From the NCBI RefSeq assembly GCF_000002995.4, contig NW_025062477.1, positions 3,041,561 to 3,105,560 on the forward strand: 64,000 bases of DNA, read 5' to 3'. The notes beneath the pieces were generated by a model. It had not been told where the DNA came from, did no database searches, and saw only the letters and a program-made list of their open reading frames with translations. How positions within the stretch are numbered: position 1 is the stretch's first letter; every line of letters begins with the position of its first letter. Below are positions 1 to 12,540 of the stretch, one piece after another. This DNA comes from Brugia malayi. Taxonomy: Eukaryota > Nematoda > Chromadorea > Rhabditida > Onchocercidae. Position numbers and translations under genes: made by a program.

Positions 1-210
1 TAAACAGGTTTTTTCTTTTCCCTTATCCATTTAATGATTTTAAAGTGTCTTTCAATTTATCAATTTTATTTCTGAACTTATCAATTCATCTATTATTTTG
101 ATTAATTGAAGAGCTATTTAGTTACGCTAATTAAATTTTATATAGGAAGGAAATTTTTAATTAAATTTAATATTTTTTTAATGATAAATAATTCAAATAA
201 TTTTTGCCAG

Positions 211-2026
211 AACACTATTTATGATGGCAGCTTCGACAGTTGTACCAGCAAAAGATCGCTTACTTTTATGTGAAATTCTTCCAAAGTTGCTATGCTGCAG
301 TGAATACGTTTTGAATAAATATTTTATCGATTGGTTAAATTATATAATTGCTAATTGTCCATATAAAATGCAAAATTATGATGAATTTATCACATTGGTC
401 ATTGGATTTTATCAAAAAACAGAATTGCAATTCTACAATGAACAAGTTAGAATGCTTACATTTTTTTCTATTTGATTATTCAAAAATTTAGGATTAAAAG
501 TTTTAATTGCTAAATTAAAATTTTATAATCAATATTTTTTAATAATCATAACTTCATAATTATATCAGCTAATATGCAATGAACTGATTTTTTTTTTTTG
601 GTTCAATAAATTTTCTAAATAGTTTAATGGACTAAACAAAGTTTACTAATTTAGATCACTTCCATTTCAATAGCACTTCCAATCATATTATCTATGCCCA
701 CTATTCGATCGATCAAAAAATCAATAATGTTTATTAAACCAAATTTATTATCTCAAAAATTATTTGAACTTCCAAAAGGTGGTTAAATTTTTTTTTTTTT
801 TTATACTATCTTGACATTAATATTTATTTTACTTTCATGAATTAAAAATCGATATGCCATCAAATAAAAGTTTAATAAGGATTAATAAAGATTATTGGCA
901 TAATTTCACTTTCTAATAAAATGATTTTCTCCTCTCATGTAATATTTCATAAATTTGTCCTTACTCTTAAATCAAATTGGAAATCAATTTTTTCTAGCAT
1001 CAACTTATCAAACTTACGATAACTATATTCATTTAAATCAACAATATTCGATCACCAAACTATCACAATCTAATTTGCCATCTCATTGTGGTATCGGAAA
1101 TTCTCGATCACCTTACTCAACATGTTTATCAAGAAAGCTATTTGACAAATTACTCTTAATTTGTTGTCAGCAACACGTAAGCTTCGTTCTGAAAAAAAAA
1201 AGTTTTTTTTTTTAAAAAAAAAAATTTACTTCTGAAAATTGAAAGATTTTAGTAAATTTATATTCAGATGTTTATTTTAACTGATAATTTTATGTCAACC
1301 TAACATGGCTAATAGTTAAAATTTAATTTTTTATCAAGAATTTTTTCTGAAATTTTAGATGCTTTTATTATAGGTATCATCAAATTGTTACAATTTATGT
1401 ACATACGAGCATCGCAAATATATCGCAGTGGAAACGCTAATATGGTCGATCCAACAAAATGCTTACGATCTTATGCATTTCAGCAATATACTGCACTGCG
1501 GGAATCGAGATCGAGATTGTCACCGTTTTCATGTGATGGTATCACCACCAAAAGCAGTTGATAATAGGTAGGTAAGCTAAAAAGGAGCATTCGTTCTTAG
1601 TTTCTTTTAGTTTTATTGCTATTTAAAAAAAAAAAATTCTTCAACTATATTTTATCAAATCTTAATTAAAATTCAAATATTACTAACAAATTAAAAACAT
1701 TTTTTGGAGTATTTAATAGTAATACCTAATTATGATTTTGCTTCTTATATTTTTATAGATTTATTCAACTTAAACAATAAATTAATTTTGAAATATTCTC
1801 CAAATAATTCAATTATTACAGCTAATCAGTGCTATTAATTATCATAATGATTTTTCATAGGTGCTTCTTCCATACGTGCAGTATATCTCAATCAGGTGAT
1901 GAGATTGAAATTATTGAAAAAACGATTTGGTCTATCATAGCAACTGGAATGTTTTCATGTATTTTGCATGCGATGACATATAAATACACATACGATCAAT
2001 TAATAAAAATAAAAATTAAAAAATAG
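211..2026 (+). CDS. 3' part of an unrecognised gene, last exons DB-module-like
   Basis: Five exons join in phase: 211-445, 655-778, 999-1175, 1374-1566 and 1861-2026 (TAG). Acceptors include ttttgccag, ttttttctag and ttttcatag. Junctions such as 778/999 (g|ca, Ala) and 1566/1861 (ag|g, Arg) close the frame. The start lies left of the window or is not identifiable. The last two exons carry spaced cysteines: CCQQ, then SSNCYNLC, HCGNRDRDC and RCFFHTC. The pattern resembles the nematode DB module (Cys-rich, extracellular), including a C..grD..C core, but with some cysteines missing. A WSI.. stretch appears twice (VETLIWSI and EKTIWSI). The first exon looks intracellular and has no cysteine pattern, so it could belong to a separate gene. 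The DB assignment is inference. The 999-2026 exon chain is better supported than the 211-778 part. Confidence 0.5.
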
Positions 2027-4690
2027 GAATGAAAAAAAAAATATATATATACTATGTCTTTCGAAATTATTTCAAATTTTTTCAATAATTATTTTTTAAG
2101 AAATAAATATAATTTTGCACAAAAAAAAAAAAAAAAAAAAAAAAAAGAAAAACTAATTTATTAGTATCACTTCAAATAATTTTAATTATTCATATTTGAA
2201 GAGTTTCTTTTTATTTTCAAAAAAAAAAAAAAAAAGAATTTATAGCATTGAATTATATGTATGACAAATAATACTAACATTAAGTCATATTTGCCATGGC
2301 CAGGCTTATTTTGTTTTCTGATGATTGCAAAAGTTTTTGAATTTTCATCATTTCAATAAAATTTCCACAGGAAACAAAATATTACATTAATTAGTTGTTT
2401 GTTCTTTCATTTTCACTTTTTTTTTTTTCTTTGCTGAATCAAATGGTTATTTATTATTGTTCTCTTGTTGTTTCACGAAAATCTTTGCATTCGAAAAAAA
2501 TTATTTTTCTGCTGCTACATGAAATTTTTTCAATTTAAATTTCAATCAATTAGTTTAAATTTTTCATTGACAGAAAAAAAAAGAAAAACATAGATGAGAA
2601 ATAAACAAACGAAAGTTTGATAATTTTTAATTAGAAGTAATAGCAGAAAAATAAATGAAATTCAAATTTTTTTTTGAATTTTTTTTTTTTTTTTGTTTGC
2701 AGTGTATCTACCAGATATAAACTTTCGACCAATTTTCTTTCGCGATCCTTACATAAGTTCGTTTTGTTTGTTTCTTTTTTTTAAAATATTAGTATTAAAA
2801 TGCCTGCCATGGCCCTAAACTATTTTTTGAATTCCAATGATCTTGTTTATCTGCCGTTGAAACTGTTAGTTTTAAAAATTTTTATATTTTCTTCCTCATC
2901 TTGCATCCCTTTCTAAATCAAATTCATGATGCTATCTATCCTTTTATAAAATTGAAAAATAATCAACAAAAATAGAAGTGAAAATTGAAAATCACATTGA
3001 GCTATAGATTAAAAGCAAATTAAATAAATTAAATTTAAATTTTTGACTATTTCCAAAGTTGGATAGGCAAATATATGAAGCTAAACCAAAATAAGCAAAC
3101 CTATTTTCTGCAAAAATTTCAGAATTTTCAAAAAAGCCCAATTTCTTTTCAACTTCTTTCATTTAAAACATTTAGCTACTTTGTTTTATTTCTCCTACTT
3201 TTTTTCTTTTTTTTTTTTTTTTTTTTAACCAAAGTGTATATTAAATTCATGGCTGGCGATCAAATTTCATGGGAAAAAATTTTGTTTTTTAAAATTCAAT
3301 TTGATAATGCTAATAATTATTTCCTGATCGATCCCTTCCTGTTATTTTAATCTGTCATTTCCTCGTATAATTGAGATTCTAAGAACAAAAACTATTAATA
3401 TTGGAACTAGTAGCTCAACTGTTTATCATTTGCATTTGGTATTGGCATTTTTAATTGATACCTTTCAACGTTTGATCATTTCTTCTATCCGTTCCACAAA
3501 TATATATTGCTCGAGTCGATCAGTATCAGAATTAATCAATAACTCATTCCGGTGTACTCGGAAATTTGGAATTAATCCTGCTTTCAATTAGTGGCTTCTT
3601 TCGTCGTTAAAAAAAAAAAAATTAATTTTATCGTTATACTTTGAAATTTTCAATTTCGAAGAAAAATTTGTAAACAACAAAAGTTCAGGAATTTTCTCAA
3701 ATTTTGATGTATCACTTATTATAAGCTTCAGATGATTTTAAATTTTCCATTTTTTTTTTTTCTTTCCTCCATTAAACTATTCTATTGTATATAATGGAAT
3801 CAGTACAGTCGAAAATTTTTACACTGTTCTTTATAATAATAATAATAAAAAATCTTTTTTTCTTTTTCTCAAGCAATTTTTATTATTTGTTATTACTTTA
3901 GAAAAAAAAAAAAAAAAAAAAAGAAGAAACTGCCAGAATTTAATATTAATATGAAATATTAGTAATATTGAAGAAAATGTGCTAAAATTTGATTTGAAAA
4001 GTATAAAAGAGAAAGATTATCAAATTTAAAATTTGTATATCAAATTAAAAGTTAAAAGTGGGAAAAGCAAAAAGGAAAAAGATGAGAAAAAAGGAGAAAA
4101 ACAAATGAATATAATGAATGATTGGATAAAAGAAGAAAATTTAGTCTTCAATCTTAATTCTTGGTATTGAAGCTAAAATTGAAGAAAATGAGAGTACGCT
4201 TCCCATTTCAAAGAGATTCTAGCGTGAAATTTCACGTGGAAATTTTTTTTTTTTTTGATACTAAACGTAAATGTTAGTGTAAATCCTCGCATAATCTCAA
4301 AGCGAACAATTAAATTTCTACAACAATTATGTAGTCTAGAAAATGATAAGAAATAAGCAGAGAATGGTAAAATTTGAAAAATTCTACAAAAATCAAAAAT
4401 TTTTACATTAAAATCAAAACTTTATTCCAAAAAATTCTAATTCGAATATAAAAATTAATTTCTATTGAATGATTCAAAATGAACTTTTAATGCAGTGTTT
4501 CCTGTAGTGAACTCATTCATTCTTTTTATCCATAACTGTAAGGAAAAAAGAGAAAAAGAATCGACAAGAAGAAAAAAAAGATTCCGAAAAAAAAAAAGAA
4601 AAAAAATTATTTTGGGTATTATTTATACTAAAAATGAAAGTTTGACAATAATATCAATTAGGATTGGAATAATTCAATTCAAAGCATGCA
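2027..4690. other. Intergenic, low complexity, no supported gene
   Basis: This stretch is AT-rich with many long A or T runs (for example near 2120-2146, 2220-2235, 3198-3225 and 3901-3921) and an (AAT)n tract near 3835. A short open stretch after a good acceptor at 2701 and a T-run-encoded hydrophobic reading frame at 3075-3350 were considered and not accepted. I see no RNA gene. Confidence 0.6.
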
Positions 4691-4734
4691 AAAAAAGGTT
4701 AGTAAGAAACTATAATTTCAACAAAGCAGTTAAT

Positions 4735-6890
4735 AACAAGAATGTCAACAAAAATAGTCGATAATAACAAGAATGTCAACAAAGGTAATCGATAATGGCA
4801 AGAACGTCAATAAAAGTAATCGATAATAACAAGAATGTCAACAAAGGTAATCGATAATGGCAAGAACGTCAACAAAAGCAGTCGATAATAACAAGAATGT
4901 CAACAAAGGTAATCGATAATGGCAAGAACGTCAATAAAAGTAATCGATAATAACAAGAATGTCAACAAAGGTAATCGATAATAATAAGAACGTCAACAAA
5001 AGTAATCGATAATAACAAGAACGTCAACAAAGTCGATAATGGCAAGAACGTCAATAAAAGTAATCGATAATAACAAGAATGTTAATAAAAGTAGTCGATA
5101 ATAATAAGAACGTCAACAAAAGTAATCGATAATAACAAGAACGTCAACAAAGGTAATCGACAATAACAAAAATGTCAACAAAGGTAATCGATAATAACAG
5201 GAATGTCAACAAAGGTAATCGATAATAAAAGAATGTCAACAAAGGTAATCGATAATAGCAAGAACGTCAACAAAAGAAGTCGATAATAACAAGAACGTCA
5301 ATAAAAGTAATCGATAATAACAAGAACGTCAACAAAGGTAATCGATAATGGCAAGAACGTCAATAAAAGTAATCGATAATAACAAGAATGTCAACAAAGG
5401 TAATCGATAATAGCAAGAACGTCAACAAAAGAAGTCGATAATAACAAGAACGTCAATAAAAGTAATCGATAATAACAAGAACGTCAACAAGGGTAATCGA
5501 TAATGGCAAGAACGTCAATAAAAGTAATCGATAATAACAAGAATGTCAACAAAGGTAATCGATAATGGCAAGAACGTCAACAAAAGCAGTCGATAATAAC
5601 AAGAATGTTAATAAAAGTAATCGATAATAACAAGAACGTCAACAAAGGTAATCGATAATGACAAGAACGTCAACAAAAGCAGTCGATAATAACAAGAATG
5701 TTAATAAAAGTAATCGATAATAACAAGAACGTCAACAAAGGTAATCGATAATGGCAAGAACGTCAACAAAAGCAGTCGATAATAACAAGAATGTCAACAA
5801 AGGTAATCGATAATAACAAGAACGTCAACAAAGGTAATCGATAATGGCAAGAACGTCAACAAAAATAGTCGATAATAACAAGAATGTCAACAAAGGTAAT
5901 CGATAATGGCAAGAACGTCAATAAAAGTAATCGATAATAACAAGAATGTCAATAAAAGTAATCGATAATAACAAGAATGTCAACAAAGGTAATCGATAAT
6001 GGCAAGAACGTCAACAAAAGAAGTCGATAATAACAAGAACGTCAATAAAAGTAATCGATAATAACAAGAACGTCAACAAAGGTAATCGATAATGACAAGA
6101 ACGTCAATAAAAGTAGTCGATAATAACAAGAATGTCAACAAAGGTAATCGATAATGGCAAGAACGTCAACAAAAGCAGTCGATAATAACAAGAATGTTAA
6201 TAAAAGTAATCGATAATAACAAGAATGTTAATAAAAGTAGTCGATAATGGCAAGAACGTCAACAAAAGCAGTCGATAATAACAAGAATGTCAACAAAGGT
6301 AATCGATAATGGCAAGAACGTCAATAAAAGTAATCGATAATAACAAGAATGTCAACAAAGGTAATCGATAATAATAAGAACGTCAACAAAAGTAATCGAT
6401 AATAACAAGAACGTCAACAAAGGTAATCGATAACGGCAAGAACGTCAATAAAAGTAATCGATAATAACAAGAATGTTAATAAAAGTCGATAATAATAAGA
6501 ACGTCAACAAAAGTAATCGATAATAACAAGAACGTCAACAAAGGTAATCGACAATAACAAAAATGTCAACAAAGGTAATCGATAATAACAGGAATGTCAA
6601 CAAAGGTAATCGATAATAAAAGAATGTCAACAAAGGTAATCGATAATAGCAAGAACGTCAACAAAAGAAGTCGATAATAACAAGAACGTCAATAAAAGTA
6701 ATCGATAATAACAAGAACGTCAACAAAGGTAATCGATAATGACAAGAACGTCAATAAAAGTAGTCGATAATAACAAGAATGTCAACAAAAGTAGTCGATA
6801 ATGACAAGAATGTCAACAAAGGTAATCGATAATAATAAGAATGTCAACAGAGGTAATCGATAATAACGACAATGTCAATAAAAGTATAGT
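4735..6890. repeat. 31-bp minisatellite array
   Basis: The array is a head-to-tail repeat with a unit of about 31 bp that always carries ATCGAT or GTCGAT and a GTCAAC/GTCAAT core. By length this is about 70 units. Two main flavours alternate over long stretches (AACAAGAATGTC and GGCAAGAACGTC), giving a loose 62-bp period. A distinctive run of variant units (CGACAATAAC, ATAACAGGAATG, ATAAAAGAATG) occurs near 5160-5240 and again near 6550-6630, about 1.39 kb apart. A large piece of the array was therefore itself duplicated. The unit length is not a multiple of three and stops are frequent, so it is not coding. Confidence 0.95.
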
Positions 6891-7242
6891 CAAATAATGT
6901 TTCAGTGCAGAAGCTAGAAGTAAATAATCAATTTAACGATTACTTCCAGTGTTTGCTTATGCTAGTTATATTCATTCTTCTATATTGAACTTTGATCTTT
7001 CTTAAAATTTAGCTTTAATACTATTTGACTTTATTTTAATAAATTCTTGAACGCAAAAAAAAAAAAAAAAAATTTCTTTTCAAAAATTGAATATTTGATC
7101 AAAAATATGGAAATTAAAATTTAACAATTCAAAGAAGGTCCCAAAACGAAGGCTAGCCGTTGGTGAAAAAAAAAAAAAAAAAAAGAAAAGGAAGAAGTGC
7201 ATATACTTCAAATAATTTAGAAAAACAAATTGCAGTCGTCGA
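6891..7242. other. Gap between minisatellite and DUF273 gene
   Basis: This is AT-rich sequence with A-runs near 7050 and 7167. A tgcag acceptor-like site at 7231-7235 sits seven bases before the ATG of the next gene, consistent with a trans-splice or 5'-UTR intron acceptor. Nothing else is visible. Confidence 0.5.
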
Positions 7243-10200
7243 ATGCGAAGACGAAGAAGAATATGGGGTGTCCTATTCATTTCTTTCTTTGTCACATTTG
7301 TCATTTATGAAGAAATCTATGTGACCATTTACTATTTATACAAGAATTATTATGGTACCACAGTTATTCGTAATATTACTGTTAGAAGATCTGAAGGTAA
7401 ATGATTTTCTGACCGTTTTTTGTTTCTTTTTTCGTTGTTTTTGATTTTGAATATGTTTGATGATATTTCCTAGGATTGATTAAATTCTCGAAAATTTTTG
7501 GTTTAATGCTTTACAACTTAGAAAAACTCTGCTAGTTTTTGATGTATCCTTTAAATATATAAATTAGACTGAACAGTCATTCTTTTAAACTTACTTCACA
7601 AATAATAGTGCAAAAGTAAGGGAATGCATTTTCGAATTTTAAGAACAATGATTTTGATCACTTCCAAATCTTTTCTTTCTCGAAATCAAGAAGTAAAATT
7701 TCTAATTTTATCATGCATACTAGATATTTCTCGTTCATATGATCAAATTTCGCAAAAAAAAGCGCAAAAATTTGAATTCATACAGTGACAAATTCTAAAA
7801 CTTAAATCTTTTTTAAAATTTTGAATTTTGCCTACACTAATTTGGATAGTTATAATAACAATTGCTCCAATAATTACTACCAGTGTTATCGGAAAGTAAC
7901 AATTATTTATATATATATATTTATTCTTAATGGTAAAAAAATTTTTAGATCAAATTAGTACTATAATCTGAGGAACTGATCAGAAAATTTCAGACCAAAA
8001 GTTGATTTCGATAGCAATAATTACTGTCCTACTAAATCGCAGTAATTACGATGAATATCGTTTAGCTCAGGAAAGCTTCGAATGTTATGCATTATATCAT
8101 AATTACAAATGGATTGTTATTGATTTGTCGGCAAATGATACGCTACAAAGATTATGTCCTCACGAAGATGTAATTAATTCTTTTCTTCTTTCAAAATGAT
8201 TACTATTCGTTAGTATTGTGATAATCAATCGTTGTTATCGTCTTTCTAATCATGAATACTAATGATTAATATGATGATAAGATAACAAATAATAGTTACA
8301 ATAGATTTGGAAAACGAAGAAGAAAATGATTGTAAAGATGTAGTGATGAATTAAACTTAGCTTATGAAATATCGAAATGCTAACATGAAGTTAAAGAAGA
8401 ATTCAGTTTAGCTTATGAAATATCAAAATGCTTCAAATGACATATATTTAAATAATCATAATTGGAATTTGTTCTTAATCGGTAATTTACTAAAAATCTT
8501 ATTTGTTCTTTATTTATAATCCTTACTTAACAACAATAATTGCTTACATTAATAGCAAATAAATCAAAAATATTAAAAGAATAAAAATACTTCGAGAATA
8601 AGCGATCGATTTGTTAAGTGATTATTTTACTAAATAATCAGTAACATTCCATACTGTATTTATATTTACATAAAAGAATCGGCAAACAAAGATGATTAAG
8701 AGAATGATAGTAGGAGGGAAAATTGGAAGGAACATGATTTTTTAATTTCTTTTGTCATTTACCGCCCTGTTTTTTTTCTTTTTTCATTATGTTTTTATTT
8801 TTATTTTTAATTCCTATAGGCTAACTTTGAATATCAATTCAAAAAGGCACTTTGTTAGAGAAATATTCATTAGATTAAAAAAAATCAAATGTTTCATGAA
8901 GAAAAATTCATTTTTATCAAGAAAAAAATTACAACAATGACCTAATAATTTTAGTTCATGTTTGCCCGACACTGTGTCACAGCAGAAATAATGAAAGAAG
9001 CAAATGATATTCAATGGTTTCTATTTATTGATGCTGATATGGGAGTTATTAATCCTAATCATTTGATCGAAGAATGGATTGATAATAGTGTAAATCTCAT
9101 CTTATACAATCGAATTTTCAATCACGAAGTAATGGCTGGGAGTTATTTAGCAAAGTTAGCTGTAATCATTTTTTCATACTTATCACATTATCAGATTAAC
9201 TATTTTGGAATTGAGAAATTACGAAAATTTTTTATTTTGACTTGCTTTTTTTTTAAGTTTTTTTTTTTTTTTGTCATTTGATAATGTACAATGAGAATAC
9301 TTTTATTGTCATTTTATTATCACTTGACAAAGTAGTCAATCTCAGTGAACAAAATCTAATTCCATTTTGAATTATTCAATTAACTGAAAGAAATTGAATC
9401 ATTAAAGTAAATTGTACATTACTTGGAGCGTCTAAAATTTAATATTATTACAGGATCCCGCTAATCTCGCTTATTGGAAATCTTGAAATCAGTTTTTCTT
9501 TCTGAATCTAACTAATTTGCAGGAATACTCCATATTCTCAGAAATTTCTTCAATTTTGGGCAAATTATGAACCACAATTGCAATTTCCAGCCTTTGGGTC
9601 AGATAATGGCGCAATTCATGTAAATTAATTAATTATTTGTTAAAAACATTTGCATCTTTGCGCTAGTTATTGTAGCTATTCATTTTGACTTCAATTTCAT
9701 TTTCGTACTTTTCAGAATAGTTTTATTTAGTTTTTTTTTTTTTTTTTTTTCTTTTTTCCTTTACCTTAAATTAGTAATAACTTATAAAACATTGTCTATT
9801 TATATTTTATTTATTTTTCCATAATATATTTCTGTTGAATGATTCACTTTTGATAAAAAAGACATACTTCAAAGCTTATCACATCAAACTAAAATATAAA
9901 TATGATCGGGATGATTGATAAGATAAATCGATTCAATTCTTATTGCTCATTCTAATCTGTAAAATTTGACGTTGCAGAATGTTTTGCTCGAACTTATATT
10001 TCCTGAAAAAGTCAGTGAAAGAAAATTTTGTGAAAGCGTTTGGATGGAAGCAAAGTTCGTAACTTTAATATATTCCTTGAATTCTTGAAATAATAAATCA
10101 TTATTTTATCCATCTCTTGCTAGATGATAGTTACATTGAAAACATAGCATCTAGTTTCAAAAATCCAGACAATACGTAATTCCTAACGTAGAATTAAACA

Positions 10201-11061
10201 ACTGAGTAACTTATGCCAATTATATGCATTAAATTAAATTTAATTTAGTATAAGTTGACTTATTGAAATGATAAATCAGAGAGAGAGAGAGAGTCTTTTT
10301 GTCCATCACTTCAAGCTTATTAACTGATTAATCTTTTCCAAGTTTTATTTACTTTGTATATGTTCATTGTCAAATAAATGATGATTAACCTTTATGGTAG
10401 ACATAAAATTTAACAAAATTTCATCAAATATTAGAAAATATGGGAATGTTAATAATATACTTTGAAAAAGGAATTCTTTCTTCTCATTTCAAATTTTATA
10501 TCCAGCAATGTTACAGGAATTTTGATGATTTAAGTCTTTATGTAGCTTGCGTTCGAAATATTACTGATGAAGCAACAATCTGGCCAAATCAATTGCGAAT
10601 TCTTCCAAAAGGTGAAGCATGGGCTCGTGATACTTGGATTACTGATTCGATGTGGAGTGAACGAGATTTCATCCTGCACGGTTGGCAAAAACGGTTAGTT
10701 ATATAAATCTTTAACTTTCCTGAATAAATGATTCAAATTTACTTCGATAATAACACATTATTGTTCTACTCATAGAATTATCTTCAATATAATTAATATT
10801 TTCTTTTGATCCAATCAAATCATTTATTTCAGACGAATTAATCGGATTGTGTTTGCTGGTTGGCCATCGCCGTTAGTATCGCATAATTTCAATCTTTCAT
10901 TTTGTACCAGTTTTGATACAGTTTCATCAAATTGGCAATATAAAGATACATTTATTAGGAGTAATTCTGAAGTGGAAAGATGGCTTAATAAAACAATTAT
11001 TGCTTCAAGTCATGACTTTGAAAAACACTTGAAATTACTTAGCAGTCGACAAAGACTGTGA
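7243..11061 (+). CDS. DUF273-family glycosyltransferase-like type II membrane protein
   Basis: Seven exons join in phase: 7243-7396, 7994-8169, 8955-9154, 9523-9619, 9978-10054, 10517-10693 and 10833-11061 (TGA), giving 369 aa. The start MRRRRR is followed by a hydrophobic signal anchor (about residues 7-27), so the protein is probably a Golgi-type type II membrane protein with a lumenal catalytic part. Family hallmarks of nematode DUF273 proteins appear in order: an IAIITVLLNR strand, FMFARHC (111-117), a DAD metal/nucleotide-sugar motif inside FIDADMGV (134-141), an SDNGAIH segment, LPKGEAWARD (264-273) and a DFILHGW motif (285-291). Family knowledge suggests sugar transfer, but donor and acceptor are unknown. 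The length and motif order look complete and no lesion is visible. An acceptor-like tgcag lies just upstream of the ATG. AATAAA follows the stop near 11100. Confidence 0.9.
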
Positions 11062-12540
11062 TTTTAAAAGAAAAAAAAAATATGTTTCTTGTTCTATTTT
11101 AAATAAACTCTATTAGCATCATATCTTATACGAACTGATAACAGTTTTCTAATATCGCAAGACTAGCTCGTTTTTTTCTTTAATAAAAATTCCGGTGCAT
11201 TATTGAATAAATTACCGTTTTTCTAAATTCTGAACCATAATATTTCTAGAGGCTTTCGTTTGCTATTATTTAATTTAGTAAGAATACCATCTATGGTATA
11301 AAAATTATTTTGCCATTCAATAGTTTCGATGTTTTTTTTTTTTTTTTTTTTTCTTTTTTAAAGAGCTATTTTAAATCGATTAATAATTTTGAATATTTAA
11401 AGACTAAATGCATTTTGTTTTGTTCTTTAGTATAAATCAGATAGAAATGATTAGTTCTTCCTGCAATTATGTGATTTGATCTTTTGCTTTACATTACCAA
11501 TTAAAACTGCTGATTCATTTTCACTTATTCTCAATTACTCTAATGTCTTTCTTCATGCAACTTTTCCTTTTTTCTTTAATTTGAATTTTACTTTTTTTTT
11601 TTTTTTAATTTTTGAGATCAGTTTTAAACTACAATATTATTTCACTCCTGTTCGTTATTGTATAAATATATAAATCATTCATACTGTTTGGTGCTTGGTT
11701 ATTTGCTTTATTGGAATAAATTTTTTGATTTAAAATATTAGCACCTTAAAATTTAATATTACTTCATAACTTTTCAAATGTATAAAAATATTTATCACTG
11801 ACACATTTAATTATCAATGATAAAATATTAGGAATTCGAATATTTATTACACTAAAAATTTTCATCCAGAAAAAAATTTAGGAAAAGCCGTTTAAAAATA
11901 GGAATGAAAAGTAAGAAGAAATAAGTTTCGAAGAAGAAATAAAGTCTCATACTGATAATCACTGATAGTGATAAACGAGCTGCAAGTTTTATGCATTGAA
12001 AATGAAATAAGTAATCCAAAATTGTTACGATTATCATTCAGAACATTTCGCTATTCGTTACTCTAAGAAAGGACTTTTATTAATAACTACCATCTATTGT
12101 TTGCTTACTTTGAAATAATATATTAACAGTTAGTAGTTTGAAATGAAAACGTAAAAGGATTAGAATTGAAATAATTCATTTCACATCAAATTGTTTATAT
12201 TACGGGTAGGAGTAACTTAATAAACAATATGTCTTGCAATCGTTAGTATTATGTTACATCTATTATCTATTATTTTTTCAATAACTGCTATATGAACTTC
12301 ATTACTTCTACATTTTATTATACAACAATGATTATCAGGTAAAGGTTAAAGAAGCAATTGTTAGAAATAAATTTATTAATTTATTCTATCTTTTCCAGCT
12401 TAGTAGTTCGACAAATACTTCAATAATTATTAATTATAAATTAGTTTGAATGTAAAATTTTCTCGCAGCATATTTGCCTCATTTTTATTCGTGAAATAAA
12501 TGAAGGAAAATTTTTGTACAATTTTATAGGCTTCATTAAA
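11062..12540. other. Intergenic region between DUF273 and collagen genes
   Basis: The first part holds the DUF273 3' UTR, with AATAAA near 11100. The rest is AT-rich with T-runs (11330-11355 and 11590-11607) and no open reading frame that reads as protein. A ttttatag acceptor-like site ends 10-12 bases before the ATG at 12541, consistent with trans-splicing or a 5'-UTR intron of the collagen gene. Confidence 0.5.

Noticed and set aside
2701..2756. Short open stretch after a strong tttgcag acceptor, reading VYLPDINFRPIFFRDP
   Set aside because: No neighbouring exon joins it in phase and the donor is weak.
3075..3350. 91-codon frame with a hydrophobic segment
   Set aside because: The hydrophobic part is encoded by a T run and the rest has no protein-like character.
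4735..6890. Regular short repeats could suggest a CRISPR array
   Set aside because: Units run head to tail with no unique spacers, and the window is eukaryotic.
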